12,950 nt of DNA from Sulfuritalea sp. (GTDB lineage: Bacteria; Pseudomonadota; Gammaproteobacteria; Burkholderiales; Rhodocyclaceae): the NCBI GenBank assembly GCA_021738105.1, contig JAIPCS010000091.1:1-12950 (forward strand), written 5' to 3'. Below, in pieces: positions 1 to 7,760 of the stretch. Both the position numbers and the translations under genes were made by a program. The notes under the pieces were generated by a model. That model searched no databases. It worked only from the letters and a program-made list of their open reading frames with translations, and was not told where the DNA came from. Numbering within the stretch: position 1 is the first letter of the stretch; the number at the start of each line of letters is the position of its first letter.

Positions 1-475
1 ATTGGCAAACGATCAGGCCGACGCCGCCGGCGGCGGGGTGGGTGAGGATGGTGGGTCCGGCCTGCACCGGACAGGTGCGGCGCAACAGATATTGCGCAGT
101 CATGCCCTGCAGCATCATCGCTGCGCCGGTGTTGAAGTCGATGCTGTCCGGCAGTTTGACCAGCCGGTCGGCCGGAATGTTGCGCACTTCCGAATAGGCG
201 CCGACCGGGCCGCCGGCATAGGCGATGCGATCGCCCACTTTAAGGTCGGTGACGGCGCTGCCCACCGCCTCGACCACGCCCGCCCCTTCGAGGCCGATGC
301 CGGAGGGCATCGGTAGCGGATAGGCGCCAGCGCGGTGATAGATGTCGATGTAGTTGAGGCCGACGGCGTGATGCTTTACGCGGGCCTCGTTGGGCGCCGT
401 GTCGCCAACGCCGACTTCTTCCCAGCGCAGCACTTCGGGGCCACCGGTTTCATGAAAACGGATTGCATGGGTCAT
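1..475 (-). CDS. qor: NADPH:quinone oxidoreductase, zeta-crystallin type (N-terminal part, cut by window edge)
   Basis: The reverse strand from the ATG at 475-473 is open to the left edge (158 codons). The product starts MTHAIRFHETGGPEVLRWEE and contains VGLNYIDIYHRAGAYPLP, GVVEAVGSAV, GDRIAYAGGPVGAYSE and, near residues 142-155, a THPAAGGVGLIVCQ stretch. That stretch corresponds to the AAxGGVG nucleotide-binding loop of Qor in the medium-chain dehydrogenase superfamily. The catalytic-zinc ligands of alcohol dehydrogenases are absent, as expected for Qor. The family reduces quinones with NADPH in the cytosol. The start lies three bases after the maeB stop, and a GAAAGG ribosome site sits inside the last maeB codons, so the two are probably co-transcribed. 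The remainder of the cofactor domain and the C-terminus are outside the window. Family assignment is firm; the physiological substrate is not known. Confidence 0.93.
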   Translation of the reverse strand, partial: MTHAIRFHETGGPEVLRWEEVGVGDTAPNEARVKHHAVGLNYIDIYHRAGAYPLPMPSGIGLEGAGVVEAVGSAVTDLKVGDRIAYAGGPVGAYSEVRNIPADRLVKLPDSIDFNTGAAMMLQGMTAQYLLRRTCPVQAGPTILTHPAAGGVGLIVCQ

Positions 476-478
476 GGT

Positions 479-2764
479 TCAGCCTTTCAGATGGTTGGCG
501 TCGACAACCGCGAGGGCCGTCATGTTCACCAAACGGCGTACTGTAGCAGTCGCCGTCAAAATGTGCACCGGTTTGGCCGCGCCCAGCAGTACCGGGCCGA
601 CCGTGATGCCGTCGCCCGAAGTGGCCTTGATCAGGTTGAAGGAGATGTTGGCCGCGTCGACATTGGGCATGATCAGCAGGTTGGCTTCGCCCTTGAGGCG
701 GCAATCCGGGAACAGCTTGTCGCGGATGCTCTGCAACAGTGCCGCATCGCCGTGCATTTCGCCGTCGACTTCCAGTTCGGGTGCGCGTTGCTCGATCAGG
801 CGCCGCGCCGCCGCCATTTTCAATGCAGAGGCCGAGCGCAGGCTGCCGAAGTTGGAGTGCGAGAGCAGGGCGACCTTGGGTTCGAGACCGAAGCGGCGTA
901 CTTCCTTGGCGGCCATCAGGGTGATCTCGGCCAATTGTTCGGCGGAAGGTTCCTCATTGACGTAGGTGTCGCACATGAACAGCGTGTGCTTGGGCAGCAG
1001 CAGCATGTTCATGGCGGCAAAGCAATGTGCGTCCGTCTCCAGTCCGATCACGTCGCTGACATGCTTGAGGTGCTGCGCATGGCGGCCGACCACGCCGCAC
1101 AGCATGGCGTCGACATAGCCGGTCTTGAGCAGCATGGTGCCGATCAGCGTGGTGTCGGTGCGCAGGCCCCGCTTGGCCCATTCCGGTGTCACGCCCTGGC
1201 GTCCCATGATGTCGTGATAGCCCTGCCACAATTCCTTGTAGCGCGGATCGGAATCCGGATTCACGACCTCGAAATCGCGTCCGGCGACGATGTGCAGGCC
1301 GGCTTTTTCGATGCGCATGTCGATGACGTCGGGGCGGCCGATCAGCACCGGCTGGGCCATTCCTTCGTCGAGTACCGCCTGTACCGCGCGCAGCACGCGC
1401 TCGTCCTCGCCTTCGCAATAAATGACCCGGCGCGGCGCTTTTTTCGCCGCCGAAAACACCGGTTTCATGACGAAGCCGGAGTGGTAGACAAAGCTGTTGA
1501 GTTTTTCGCGATAGGCGTCGTAGTCGGCAATCGGCCGCGTCGCCACGCCCGACTCCTCGGCGGCCTTGGCCACCGCCGGCGCGATCTTGACGATCAGGCG
1601 CGGATCGAAGGGGCGCGGAATCAGGTATTCGCGGCCATAGGCCAGGGCCTCGCCACCGTAGGCCATGGCGACCACGTCGGACGCCTCGGCCTGTGCCAGT
1701 TCGGCAATCGAACGCACCGCCGCCAGCTTCATTTCCTCGGTGATGGTGGTCGCGCCGGCATCCAGCGCGCCGCGGAAAATGAAGGGAAAGCACAACACGT
1801 TGTTGACCTGATTCGGGTAATCCGAGCGGCCGGTGGCGATGATCGCATCCGGCCTCACGCTCTTGACGTCCTCGGGCAGGATTTCCGGCGTCGGGTTGGC
1901 CAGCGCCATGATCAGCGGATTGGGCGCCATCTTCGCCACCATCTCCGGCTTCACCACGCCGCCTGCCGAGAGGCCGAGAAATACGTCGGCATCGTCCATG
2001 ATGTCGGTGAGCTTGCGCGCATCGGTTTTCTTAGCGTAGCGGTCCTTGATCGGGTCCATCAGCTTTTCTCGTCCGACATACACCACGCCTTCGATGTCGG
2101 TGACCCAGATGTTTTCGACGCGCACACCGAGCATCACCAGCAGATCGAGGCAAGCCAGTGCCGCCGCGCCAGCGCCCGAGGTGACCAGCTTGACGTCTTC
2201 GACTTTCTTGCCAACCAGCTTGAGACCGTTGAGGATCGCCGCGCCGACCACGATGGCCGTACCGTGCTGGTCGTCGTGGAACACCGGGATGTTCATGCGC
2301 TCACGCAGTTTGGCCTCGATGTAGAAACACTCCGGTGCCTTGATGTCTTCGAGATTGATGCCGCCAAATGTCGGCTCCATCGCCGCGATCATGTCGATCA
2401 GTTTGTCGGCATCGGGCTCGGCCAGTTCGATGTCGAAGACGTCGATGCCGGCGAATTTCTTGAACAGCACGCCCTTGCCTTCCATTACCGGCTTGGCCGC
2501 CAGTGGCCCGATATTGCCCAGACCCAGCACCGCCGTGCCGTTGGTTACCACGCCGACCAGGTTGGCACGCGAGGTGAGACGGCTGGCTGCGGTCGGATCA
2601 GCGACGATGGCGTTGCAGGCGGCCGCGACACCGGGGGAGTAGGCCAGCGCCAGGTCGCGCTGATTGGTCAGTCCCTTGGTCGGCACCACGGCAATTTTGC
2701 CGGGCGTAGGCCATTCGTGATACTCGAGTGCGGCAGCGGAAAGGTTTTCTTGTTCGGTGGTCAT
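479..2764 (-). CDS. maeB: NADP-dependent malic enzyme with C-terminal phosphotransacetylase-like domain
   Basis: This 761-residue protein has the usual length of MaeB (E. coli about 759). It decarboxylates L-malate to pyruvate, making NADPH at the TCA/anaplerotic node. The malic N-terminal domain shows [10 protein letters not shown] (catalytic Tyr about 42), the [12 protein letters not shown] lysine segment (about 95-106), [11 protein letters not shown] with its metal-binding acidic pair (about 137-147) and [10 protein letters not shown] (about 163-172). The NADP domain has SGAGAAALA near 201. From about residue 430 a PTA/PTB-type domain follows, thought in this family to have a regulatory role. 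The start was chosen at MTTEQENLS (2764). A longer reading from 2839 would add 25 residues with no family resemblance and would consume the divergent promoter region. The ribosome site is weak (GGAA). qor follows after three bases. Confidence 0.96.
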   Translation of the reverse strand: MTTEQENLSAAALEYHEWPTPGKIAVVPTKGLTNQRDLALAYSPGVAAACNAIVADPTAASRLTSRANLVGVVTNGTAVLGLGNIGPLAAKPVMEGKGVLFKKFAGIDVFDIELAEPDADKLIDMIAAMEPTFGGINLEDIKAPECFYIEAKLRERMNIPVFHDDQHGTAIVVGAAILNGLKLVGKKVEDVKLVTSGAGAAALACLDLLVMLGVRVENIWVTDIEGVVYVGREKLMDPIKDRYAKKTDARKLTDIMDDADVFLGLSAGGVVKPEMVAKMAPNPLIMALANPTPEILPEDVKSVRPDAIIATGRSDYPNQVNNVLCFPFIFRGALDAGATTITEEMKLAAVRSIAELAQAEASDVVAMAYGGEALAYGREYLIPRPFDPRLIVKIAPAVAKAAEESGVATRPIADYDAYREKLNSFVYHSGFVMKPVFSAAKKAPRRVIYCEGEDERVLRAVQAVLDEGMAQPVLIGRPDVIDMRIEKAGLHIVAGRDFEVVNPDSDPRYKELWQGYHDIMGRQGVTPEWAKRGLRTDTTLIGTMLLKTGYVDAMLCGVVGRHAQHLKHVSDVIGLETDAHCFAAMNMLLLPKHTLFMCDTYVNEEPSAEQLAEITLMAAKEVRRFGLEPKVALLSHSNFGSLRSASALKMAAARRLIEQRAPELEVDGEMHGDAALLQSIRDKLFPDCRLKGEANLLIMPNVDAANISFNLIKATSGDGITVGPVLLGAAKPVHILTATATVRRLVNMTALAVVDANHLKG

Positions 2765-2891
2765 TGCGAGGTTCCCGGGTGCGGAGGAATCGCGGAATGA
2801 TAGTCCTCCATGGCTGACGTAACCATTACGGAATTCCACGAGACATCAGGGGGCTTGCTAAAATTGGCGCCACTTCAAGCAAAGGACCATC
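2765..2891. promoter_or_regulatory. Divergent promoter region maeB / parA
   Basis: These 127 bases separate two divergent genes and must hold both promoters. For parA the best candidate is an extended -10, TGCTAAAAT at 2856-2864, with no clear -35; an AAAGGA ribosome site at 2881-2886 sits five bases before the ATG. For maeB, read on the minus strand, TATCAT (complement of 2797-2802) is a possible -10, again without a convincing -35. These are motif matches by eye; start sites are unproven. Confidence 0.4.
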
Positions 2892-3698
2892 ATGAAACGC
2901 GTTGTATTCAATCAGAAGGGCGGCGTCGGCAAGAGCACCATCACCTGCAATCTCGCCGCCATCGCTGCCGCGCGTGGTGCCCGAACGCTGGTCATCGACC
3001 TTGATCCGCAAGCCAATTCAACCCAGTACCTGCTCGGCCCCGCCGCCGGAGAACTGGAGCTTACCGCCAACGAGTTTTTCGACCAGATGCTGAGTTTCAA
3101 ACTGCGTCCTCTGGCGACTGAAGAATTCATCACCGAGACGCCTTTCGAGAATTTGTCGATTCTGCCCTCCGGCCCGGCGCTGGAAGAACTGCAGGCCAAG
3201 CTCGAATCGCGCTACAAGATCTACAAACTGCGCGAAGCGCTTGACGCGCTGGAAGGCTACGACGAAATCTGGATCGACACGCCGCCGGCGCTGCACTTTT
3301 ATACCCGTTCGGCATTGATCGCGGCCGACGCCTGCCTGATCCCCTTCGACTGCGACGAATTCGCCCGCCGCGCGCTCTACAACCTGCTCGACAACGTCAA
3401 TGAAATCCGTGCCGACCACAATGCCGGCCTCGAGATCGAAGGCATCATCATCAACCAGTTCCAGGCCCGCGCCAGCCTGCCGCAGCAAATCATCAGCGAA
3501 CTGCGTGATGAGGGCCTGCCGGTGCTGGCCTCGTTTCTTTCGTCATCGGTGCGCATCAAGGAATCGCATCAGCAAGCCAGGCCGATGATTCATCTCGACC
3601 GCAGCCACAAGGTGACACTCGAGTTCGGCGCGCTGTTCGACGAACTGGCCGCGGCGAAAAAGGCGCGAGACAAACGGGCAGCAAAAAAGCGCGCCTGA
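2892..3698 (+). CDS. ParA/MinD-family ATPase, orphan (no ParB beside it)
   Basis: The 268-residue protein begins with the deviant Walker A box KGGVGKST (residues 9-16, signature Lys9 and Lys14). It continues with the A' motif VIDLDPQANST (about 34-44) and Walker B IWIDTPPAL (about 126-134). These define the ParA class of P-loop ATPases that dimerise on ATP and position plasmids, chromosome origins or protein clusters on the nucleoid or membrane. The C-terminus is strongly basic (AAKKARDKRAAKKRA), which could contact DNA nonspecifically. A good ribosome site (AAAGGA, spacing 5) fixes the start. There is no ParB gene and no visible parS beside it, and the gene stands alone between maeB and a methyltransferase. 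It is therefore more likely a positioning ATPase for some other cargo than a replicon partition gene. The cargo is unknown. Confidence 0.88.
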   Translation: MKRVVFNQKGGVGKSTITCNLAAIAAARGARTLVIDLDPQANSTQYLLGPAAGELELTANEFFDQMLSFKLRPLATEEFITETPFENLSILPSGPALEELQAKLESRYKIYKLREALDALEGYDEIWIDTPPALHFYTRSALIAADACLIPFDCDEFARRALYNLLDNVNEIRADHNAGLEIEGIIINQFQARASLPQQIISELRDEGLPVLASFLSSSVRIKESHQQARPMIHLDRSHKVTLEFGALFDELAAAKKARDKRAAKKRA

Positions 3699-3717
3699 GG
3701 ACTTAGACGCGGCTGAA

Positions 3718-3774
3718 CGCCGTATCACCATCGCCAGCGCTTTGCGTCCCTTCGGGAACTTTTGAGGCCATGCC
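3718..3774 (+). repeat. Partial copy of the cassette-flanking repeat (outer end only)
   Basis: The first 18 bases, CGCCGTATCACCATCGCC (3718-3735), are identical to the outer end of the right cassette arm (complement of 9796-9813) and match the left arm (7322-7339) at 15 of 18. After a 23-base segment found only here, which contains a short TCCC/GGGA hairpin, CTTTTGAGGCCATGCC (3759-3774) again parallels the arm's GTTTTAAGGCCATGCC (14 of 16). The roughly 213-bp core of the arms is missing. It is in the same orientation as the left arm. I read it as a related or decayed copy of the same intergenic element. Confidence 0.6.
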
Positions 3775-3858
3775 ATTCGGTTGAGGCAGGGAGCGTCCGA
3801 GATGAACATGGGCTGGCGGGAAGATTCGCGTAAAATACGCCGCCTTGCTTGACCATAG

Positions 3859-3874
3859 ATGGATTCGAATCCAT
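3859..3874. promoter_or_regulatory. Perfect 16-bp palindrome, operator candidate
   Basis: ATGGATTC/GAATCCAT is a perfect dyad with no spacer, about 140 bases upstream of the methyltransferase start. Its length and symmetry suit a dimeric repressor site. It also resembles the T-arm of a tRNA (TTCGAATCC), but no rest of a tRNA is present. No regulator can be named. Confidence 0.3.
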
Positions 3875-4015
3875 TCAGGCTCGCGCCGACTCCCCCGGCT
3901 AAAACCCTTTTTTCCTCGCTGATCAGGCCGTCATCACTGCTTGATCATCTGTTCCATCCGCAACGGTGCCGCTCGTTTCGAAGCACATTCCGCACATCCA
4001 CAATTTGGAGGCCGC

Positions 4016-4795
4016 ATGAATCTTCAGAGACACAGCATCAGATTTCCCAGTACCGATACCAACAGCCTGGGACAGAATGAAGCGTATTTCCTGCTCAATG
4101 AGGGTACGCAGGAGGTCAAGCTGCGCTTTCACGAGTACGGTGAAATTTACAATCGTTCCGGTTTGTATGAGCAACTGTTCTATCAACGCCTGAAGTGCAG
4201 TTCCCCGAAAAAGGTTGCCGATATCCTGGGCAAGACGCTGCTGGCAAACCGGGTCGAAATGTCGGAACTGCGTGTGCTTGATCTGGGGGCCGGCAACGGC
4301 ATGTTCGGCGAGCAGTTGCAATCCGTCGGCATCGCCCGCGTCGTCGGCGTCGATATCTGTGAAGAGGCAATGACGGCCTGCCAGCGCGACCGCCCCGGCA
4401 TCTATGATGACTATTTTGTCGCCGACTTCTGCAATCTGGATAGCCAGACTCGGCAGGAGCTTGAGGCGTGGCGCTTTGACTGCCTCTCCTGTGTGGCCGC
4501 GCTCGGCTTTGGCGACATTCCGGCACGGGCTTTCGCCAACGCCTTCAACATGATCGCACCATCCGGTTGGGTCGCCTTCAACATCAAGGACTCTTTCCTG
4601 CTGGAAAGTGATACCTCGGGCTTCTCGCGCCTGATCAAGTCCCTGCTTCTCAGCGACGCGCTGGAAATCCATCATCTGGAACGCTACCGCCATCGCATTT
4701 CGATCGATGGTCAACCCTTGTTCTATTACGCACTGGTCGGCAAAAAACTGTTCGATATTCCCGAATCGATCATGGCGGACCTCGACGCCGACTAA
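4016..4795 (+). CDS. Class I SAM-dependent methyltransferase, substrate unknown
   Basis: The 259-residue product has the Rossmann methyltransferase core. Motif I is RVLDLGAGNGMFGEQL (about 86-101), the acidic end of beta-2 is VVGVDICEEAM (about 109-119), then YFVADFCNLD (motif II region, about 133-142), FDCLSCVAALGFGDIP (motif III/IV, about 154-169) and APSGWVAFNIKDSFL (about 181-195). The extra N-terminal 80 residues and the tail from about residue 228 (ISIDGQPLFYYALVGKKLF) may shape substrate choice. Start is ATG 4016, set by a strong TGGAGG site four bases upstream; a reading from 3941 would add 25 unrelated residues. There is no operon partner: parA ends 317 bases upstream and kefF starts 102 bases downstream. 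I recognise the fold, not the subfamily; a small-molecule substrate seems likelier than DNA, since no NPPY-type motif is seen. Confidence 0.85.
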   Translation: MNLQRHSIRFPSTDTNSLGQNEAYFLLNEGTQEVKLRFHEYGEIYNRSGLYEQLFYQRLKCSSPKKVADILGKTLLANRVEMSELRVLDLGAGNGMFGEQLQSVGIARVVGVDICEEAMTACQRDRPGIYDDYFVADFCNLDSQTRQELEAWRFDCLSCVAALGFGDIPARAFANAFNMIAPSGWVAFNIKDSFLLESDTSGFSRLIKSLLLSDALEIHHLERYRHRISIDGQPLFYYALVGKKLFDIPESIMADLDAD

Positions 4796-4897
4796 AAGCC
4801 GGACCCCGGCAAAAAGTCGGCGTTGGCAAGACGGCGACCGGGCGGGCGCGCCGGGTGCTATGGTGTCGTTCGCGATGATCAAGCCCAGCCTTCTCTC

Positions 4898-5455
4898 ATG
4901 CCTTCGACCCTGGTGATCCATGCCCACCCGCGCCCGGGTCAGTCCGTTGTCATCGCGGAACTGTGCCGCTTCTTTGCGTCCAGGGACGATGTCGAAATTC
5001 GCTCCCTGTATGAGTTGTACCCCGATTTCGACATTGACGTCGCGGCCGAGCAGCAGGCGCTGACGCGCGCCGACCTGGTGATCTGGCTGGCGCCGGTGTA
5101 TTGGTACAGCGTGCCGGCGTTAATGAAGCACTGGATCGACCAGGTACTGGCCCATGGCTGGGCCTACGGTGACGGGGCTTGCGCGCTGCACGGCAAGTCG
5201 GTCTGGTGGGCCACCAGCGCCGGCGGTGATACCGCCGCCTACACCGCGAGCGGAGCCCACGGCAGACCGTTTGAAGAGTTTGTCGCACCCATCGAGCATG
5301 TGGCGCGTTTTTGCGGCATGGATTGGCTGCCGCCTTTCGTGGTGCATGCCGGCCATGCCGCCGGCGCCGATAACCGCCGCGCCATCGGCGAAGACCTGGC
5401 GCGGCGCTACCGCGAGATCCACACCGCGATGCTCGCGGCGAAAGCTTCGCCATGA
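4898..5455 (+). CDS. kefF: KefF/KefG-like flavodoxin-fold NAD(P)H oxidoreductase, ancillary to Kef antiporter
   Basis: The 185-residue protein of the flavodoxin-like NAD(P)H dehydrogenase (quinone) family begins MPSTLVIHAHPRPGQSV, where HAHPRPGQS (8-16) is the FMN phosphate loop. It has WLAPVYWYSVPALMKHWID (63-81) for the flavin ring and dimer, and TSAGGD (107-111 region). E. coli KefF and KefG (about 176-184 residues) bind the cytoplasmic side of KefC or KefB and are needed for full efflux, and KefF also reduces quinones. Its stop overlaps the kefC start as ATGA (5452-5455), so translation is coupled. This gene order is also that of E. coli kefF-kefC. The start was chosen by homology; no clear ribosome site precedes it and no good promoter was found in the 102-base gap. 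Confidence 0.88.
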   Translation: MPSTLVIHAHPRPGQSVVIAELCRFFASRDDVEIRSLYELYPDFDIDVAAEQQALTRADLVIWLAPVYWYSVPALMKHWIDQVLAHGWAYGDGACALHGKSVWWATSAGGDTAAYTASGAHGRPFEEFVAPIEHVARFCGMDWLPPFVVHAGHAAGADNRRAIGEDLARRYREIHTAMLAAKASP

Positions 5456-7260
5456 CCCAGGCAATTCTTTTCCTGCTCGCCGCGCTGCTGTTCGTGCCGC
5501 TGGCGGTGCGCCTGGGCCTGGGCTCGGTGATGGGCTATCTGGTTGCGGGCGTGGTGATCGGCCCGGTGGGGTTCGGTCTCGTGTCCGACCCCAAGGCCAT
5601 CCTGCATGCCTCCGAACTCGGTGTGGTGCTGATGCTGTTTCTGATCGGGCTGGAACTGGAGCCCAAGCGTTTGTGGGCCATGCGCACGGCGGTGTTCGGC
5701 GGCGGCACGCTGCAAATGCTGGCCTGCGCGGCATTGCTGATGCCTCTCGGCCTGCTGCTGGACTGGCGCTGGCAGGCGGCCCTGATTGGTAGTCTGGCAC
5801 TGGCCCTGTCCTCCACCGCCATCGTTGTGGCTCTGTTGCAGGAGCGCAACCTGATGTCGCTGCCGGTCGGACAAAGCGGCTTTTCCATGTTGCTGTTTCA
5901 GGACATTGCGGCGATACCGTTGCTGGGTCTGGCGGTGGCGCTGGGAACGATAGAGCTTGTTGGCAACGAGGGTGCTGCCCATGCGGCAACACATGCCAGC
6001 GGCCCGCTGGCGCAGATCGCGGCGGTTCTCGGTGTGGTGGCCTTCGGTCGCTACGTGGCCTACCCGGCCATGCGCGCGATCGCACGCCTGCAGGTGCGCG
6101 AGCTGTTCACCGGCTTTGCCCTGCTGCTGGTGCTGGGCGTCGCCGCGCTGATGGAACGTGTGGGCTTGTCGATGGGCCTCGGCGCATTTCTCGCCGGCGT
6201 CCTGCTGGCCAGCTCGGAATACCGCCACGCGCTGGAAAGCGACATCCTGCCCTTCAAGGGTCTGCTGCTCGGTCTGTTCTTCATCGGTGTGGGCATGAGC
6301 ATGCAGTTGGGTTTGCTGCTCGACGCACCGGGTCAGGTGCTGTTCGGCTTGCTGGCGGTGGTCACACTCAAGGCGCTCGGCCTGTGGCTGGTGGCCCGTG
6401 TCATGGGGCTGCGCGGCCGCACCGGCGCGCTGCTGGCGGTGCTGCTCTCGCAAGTGGGCGAATTTGCCTTTGTCGTACTGGCCGCGGCCAGGATCTCGCA
6501 CGCCCTGCCCGCCGCCGACGCCGATCTGCTGACGCTGATCGCGGCGCTGTCGATGGTGATCACCCCCGTGCTGCTGATTGTTTACGACCGCTGGTGCCGC
6601 AGCGAAACCAGCGAGCGCGAAGCCGATGTCATGGAAGACGAACACTCGCCGGTGCTGCTCGCCGGGTTCGGCCGTTACGGGCAGACCGTGGGTCGCATGA
6701 TGCTGGGTGCGGGTATCAAGCCGACAGTGATCGATCACGACGCAAATACTGTGGATGCGGCGCGGCGCTTTGGCTTCAAAGTGTATTTTGGCGACGTCAC
6801 CCAGCCCGACCTGCTGCACGCGGCGGGCGCCGCCAGGGCGCGTGTGCTGGTCATCGCCATCGACGATCAGGCGCAAAGCATGCAACTGGTACATATGCTG
6901 CGTCAGCAGTTCCCGAGTCTGCAAATTGTGGCGCGCGCCCGTGACGCCTTGCACGCCATGGAGCTGGAAGAACAAGAGGTGCGGCACGTGCAGCGTGAGG
7001 TGTTTGAAAGCTCGCTGCGCAGCGCGCGCTCGACACTGGAGCTGCTGGGCTTCGACCGCTTTCATGCACGGCAACTGGCTGACAACTTCCGCCGCTATTC
7101 ACATCAATTTCTCAAGAGCGCGGTGGCCGTGCGCCACGACGAGGGTGACTTGATCGCGCGGGTGCGCCAGGCGCGCGAGCAGTTTGAGCAGGAAATGCAG
7201 CAGGATCTGGAACGGCAGGGCAAGCGCAAAGCGGAGAGCGGGTGGCAGCGCGACGTCTGA
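5452..7260 (+). CDS. kefC: Glutathione-gated K+/H+ antiporter, KefB/KefC type (CPA2)
   Basis: This 602-residue inner-membrane protein has two parts. Residues 1-380 form a CPA2 Na+/H+ exchanger-type transporter of about 12 membrane segments, with GYLVAGVVIGP (28-38), FLIGLELEPKRLW (63-75), ALSSTAIVVALL (118-129) and the LLFQDIAAIPLL transport-site segment with Asp151. Residues 257-264 (YRHALESD) match the regulatory HALESD loop of KefC. From about 398 a TrkA-N/RCK domain follows, with nucleotide loop GFGRYGQ (405-411), VIDHD (427-431) and YFGDVTQPDLL (445-455). By alignment from memory Arg408, Phe440 and Arg526 fall at glutathione-binding positions of E. coli KefC. In the family, glutathione closes the channel and glutathione-electrophile adducts open it, so K+ efflux acidifies the cytoplasm. 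The sequence resembles KefC more than KefB around the loop. Confidence 0.93.
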   Translation: MTQAILFLLAALLFVPLAVRLGLGSVMGYLVAGVVIGPVGFGLVSDPKAILHASELGVVLMLFLIGLELEPKRLWAMRTAVFGGGTLQMLACAALLMPLGLLLDWRWQAALIGSLALALSSTAIVVALLQERNLMSLPVGQSGFSMLLFQDIAAIPLLGLAVALGTIELVGNEGAAHAATHASGPLAQIAAVLGVVAFGRYVAYPAMRAIARLQVRELFTGFALLLVLGVAALMERVGLSMGLGAFLAGVLLASSEYRHALESDILPFKGLLLGLFFIGVGMSMQLGLLLDAPGQVLFGLLAVVTLKALGLWLVARVMGLRGRTGALLAVLLSQVGEFAFVVLAAARISHALPAADADLLTLIAALSMVITPVLLIVYDRWCRSETSEREADVMEDEHSPVLLAGFGRYGQTVGRMMLGAGIKPTVIDHDANTVDAARRFGFKVYFGDVTQPDLLHAAGAARARVLVIAIDDQAQSMQLVHMLRQQFPSLQIVARARDALHAMELEEQEVRHVQREVFESSLRSARSTLELLGFDRFHARQLADNFRRYSHQFLKSAVAVRHDEGDLIARVRQAREQFEQEMQQDLERQGKRKAESGWQRDV

Positions 7261-7321
7261 TGCTCGTCATTTCCGCGGCGCAGGGTGGCAACACTGGAAA
7301 CCAGAATTTCGTCGAGCGCCG

Positions 7322-7582
7322 CACCGTATTGCCATCGCCGAGTTTTTAAGCCGTGCCATGAACAAGTTTGCCGGGACTCGCCCCGGCGGGCGACCTACTG
7401 TCTTGCTCGTGCAAGAAAGTAGGCAAAGAAGCACGCCCCGCCGCCCCGGCCCTGCGGGCTCCCCTCACTGCGAAAGGCCCGCCGGGCCGGTCGCTAAACT
7501 AGCCCGCCAAAACCCGGCCGTCGTCGGACAACGCGACCGGAAGACTCCCGGCGCACCTTCCTCGCTCGGCGGGACAGAGGGG
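7322..7582 (+). repeat. Left arm of cassette inverted repeat
   Basis: The 213-base core (7370-7582) matches the complement of 9553-9765 with only four differences by eye, at 7481, 7505, 7513 and 7554; the first 111 bases are identical. The outer 48 bases (7322-7369) match more loosely. The core carries a stem-loop at 7394-7423: CCTACT, one mismatch, TCTTGC, loop TCGT, GCAAGA, AGTAGG. A second small hairpin, GGCCC/GGGCC (7477-7489), has one of the four differences in its loop. The core is very GC-rich and non-coding. Confidence 0.9.
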
Positions 7583-7617
7583 TGTGAAAACAATCGATAG
7601 ATGTAGCGCACAACGTC

Positions 7618-7646
7618 TGGACACGTACACACAAAGCTCGTATGCT
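7618..7646 (+). promoter_or_regulatory. Candidate sigma70 promoter for tcmP
   Basis: TGGACA (7618-7623) and TATGCT (7641-7646) are spaced by exactly 17 bases and match the -35 and -10 consensus at 5 and 4 of 6 positions. They lie just inside the left arm, so the cassette would bring its own promoter. Identified by eye only. Confidence 0.4.
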
Positions 7647-7674
7647 TATGGACTTACACAAATGGCATTCACTC

Positions 7675-7697
7675 GAAGGAGATCGGTGGATAGCTAA
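7675..7697 (+). promoter_or_regulatory. Strong Shine-Dalgarno followed by an in-frame stop ahead of tcmP
   Basis: GAAGGAGAT (7675-7683) is the best ribosome site in the cassette. The codons after it, GTG GAT AGC TAA (7686-7697), are in the tcmP frame but stop at once. Two TTG codons follow at 7698 and 7701, about 16 bases from the site, and the first homologous ATG is at 7761. Possible readings are a minimal leader peptide, a nonsense change that removed the original start, or initiation at TTG. Confidence 0.4.
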
Positions 7698-7760
7698 TTG
7701 TTGGCTTCATGCGCGGACTTTGGCGTGCCGGTTAACTCTCAAGTGCGGGTCCAGCAGACC

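Larger units (their letters stand above)
3699..4015. other. 317-base gene-free stretch between parA and methyltransferase gene
   Basis: No credible coding sequence is seen. The stretch holds a partial copy of the cassette repeat end (3718-3774), a small GCGT/ACGC inverted repeat around a TAAAAT box (3828-3840; a possible -10 without a -35), a perfect 16-bp palindrome (3859-3874), and a GCCG/CGGC hairpin (3886-3900) followed after seven bases by a T-run (3908-3913). The last could be a weak terminator, but its stem is only four pairs. The final TTTGGAGG is the ribosome site of the next gene. Confidence 0.6.
7261..7697. other. 437-base non-coding stretch: left repeat arm plus leader of the cassette
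   Basis: After the kefC stop come about 60 unremarkable bases, then the left repeat arm (7322-7582), then about 115 lower-GC bases with a promoter candidate and ribosome-site-like sequence ahead of tcmP. No credible protein gene is seen. An open frame across the repeat (7184-7600) is translated GC-rich repeat, not a gene. Confidence 0.7.

Noticed and set aside
335..2800. An 821-codon open frame on the plus strand opposite maeB
   Set aside because: It is histidine/arginine-rich shadow translation of a high-GC gene; the minus strand encodes a full, motif-complete malic enzyme.
3859..4080. A 73-codon open frame before the methyltransferase gene, and a T-arm-like TTCGAATCC within it
   Set aside because: The frame has no ribosome site, runs into the methyltransferase gene in another frame and has no recognisable features. 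No acceptor, D or anticodon arms are found, so no tRNA is called.
4798..4810. GCCGG-ACC-CCGGC hairpin after the methyltransferase gene, as a terminator
   Set aside because: Read on the plus strand it is followed by A's, not T's; it would only terminate minus-strand transcription, and no minus-strand gene needs it.
5407..7074. A 555-codon open frame on the minus strand opposite kefC
   Set aside because: Its low-complexity His/Gln-rich composition is typical of antisense to a hydrophobic high-GC membrane gene; kefC has all family motifs.
7394..7423. Possibility that the repeats form a CRISPR array
   Set aside because: There are only two long arms in opposite orientation, with no regular short direct repeats and no spacers.
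7184..7600. Open frames running through the repeat arms (also 9505-9732)
   Set aside because: They translate the same non-coding GC-rich repeat, with proline/arginine-rich products and no ribosome sites.
7691..7752. Resemblance of the stretch around TAATTGTTGGC and CGGTTAACTC to an integron attC site
   Set aside because: The partial similarity lacks complementary GTTRRRY/RYYYAAC end boxes in the right places, and no integrase or cassette array is present.
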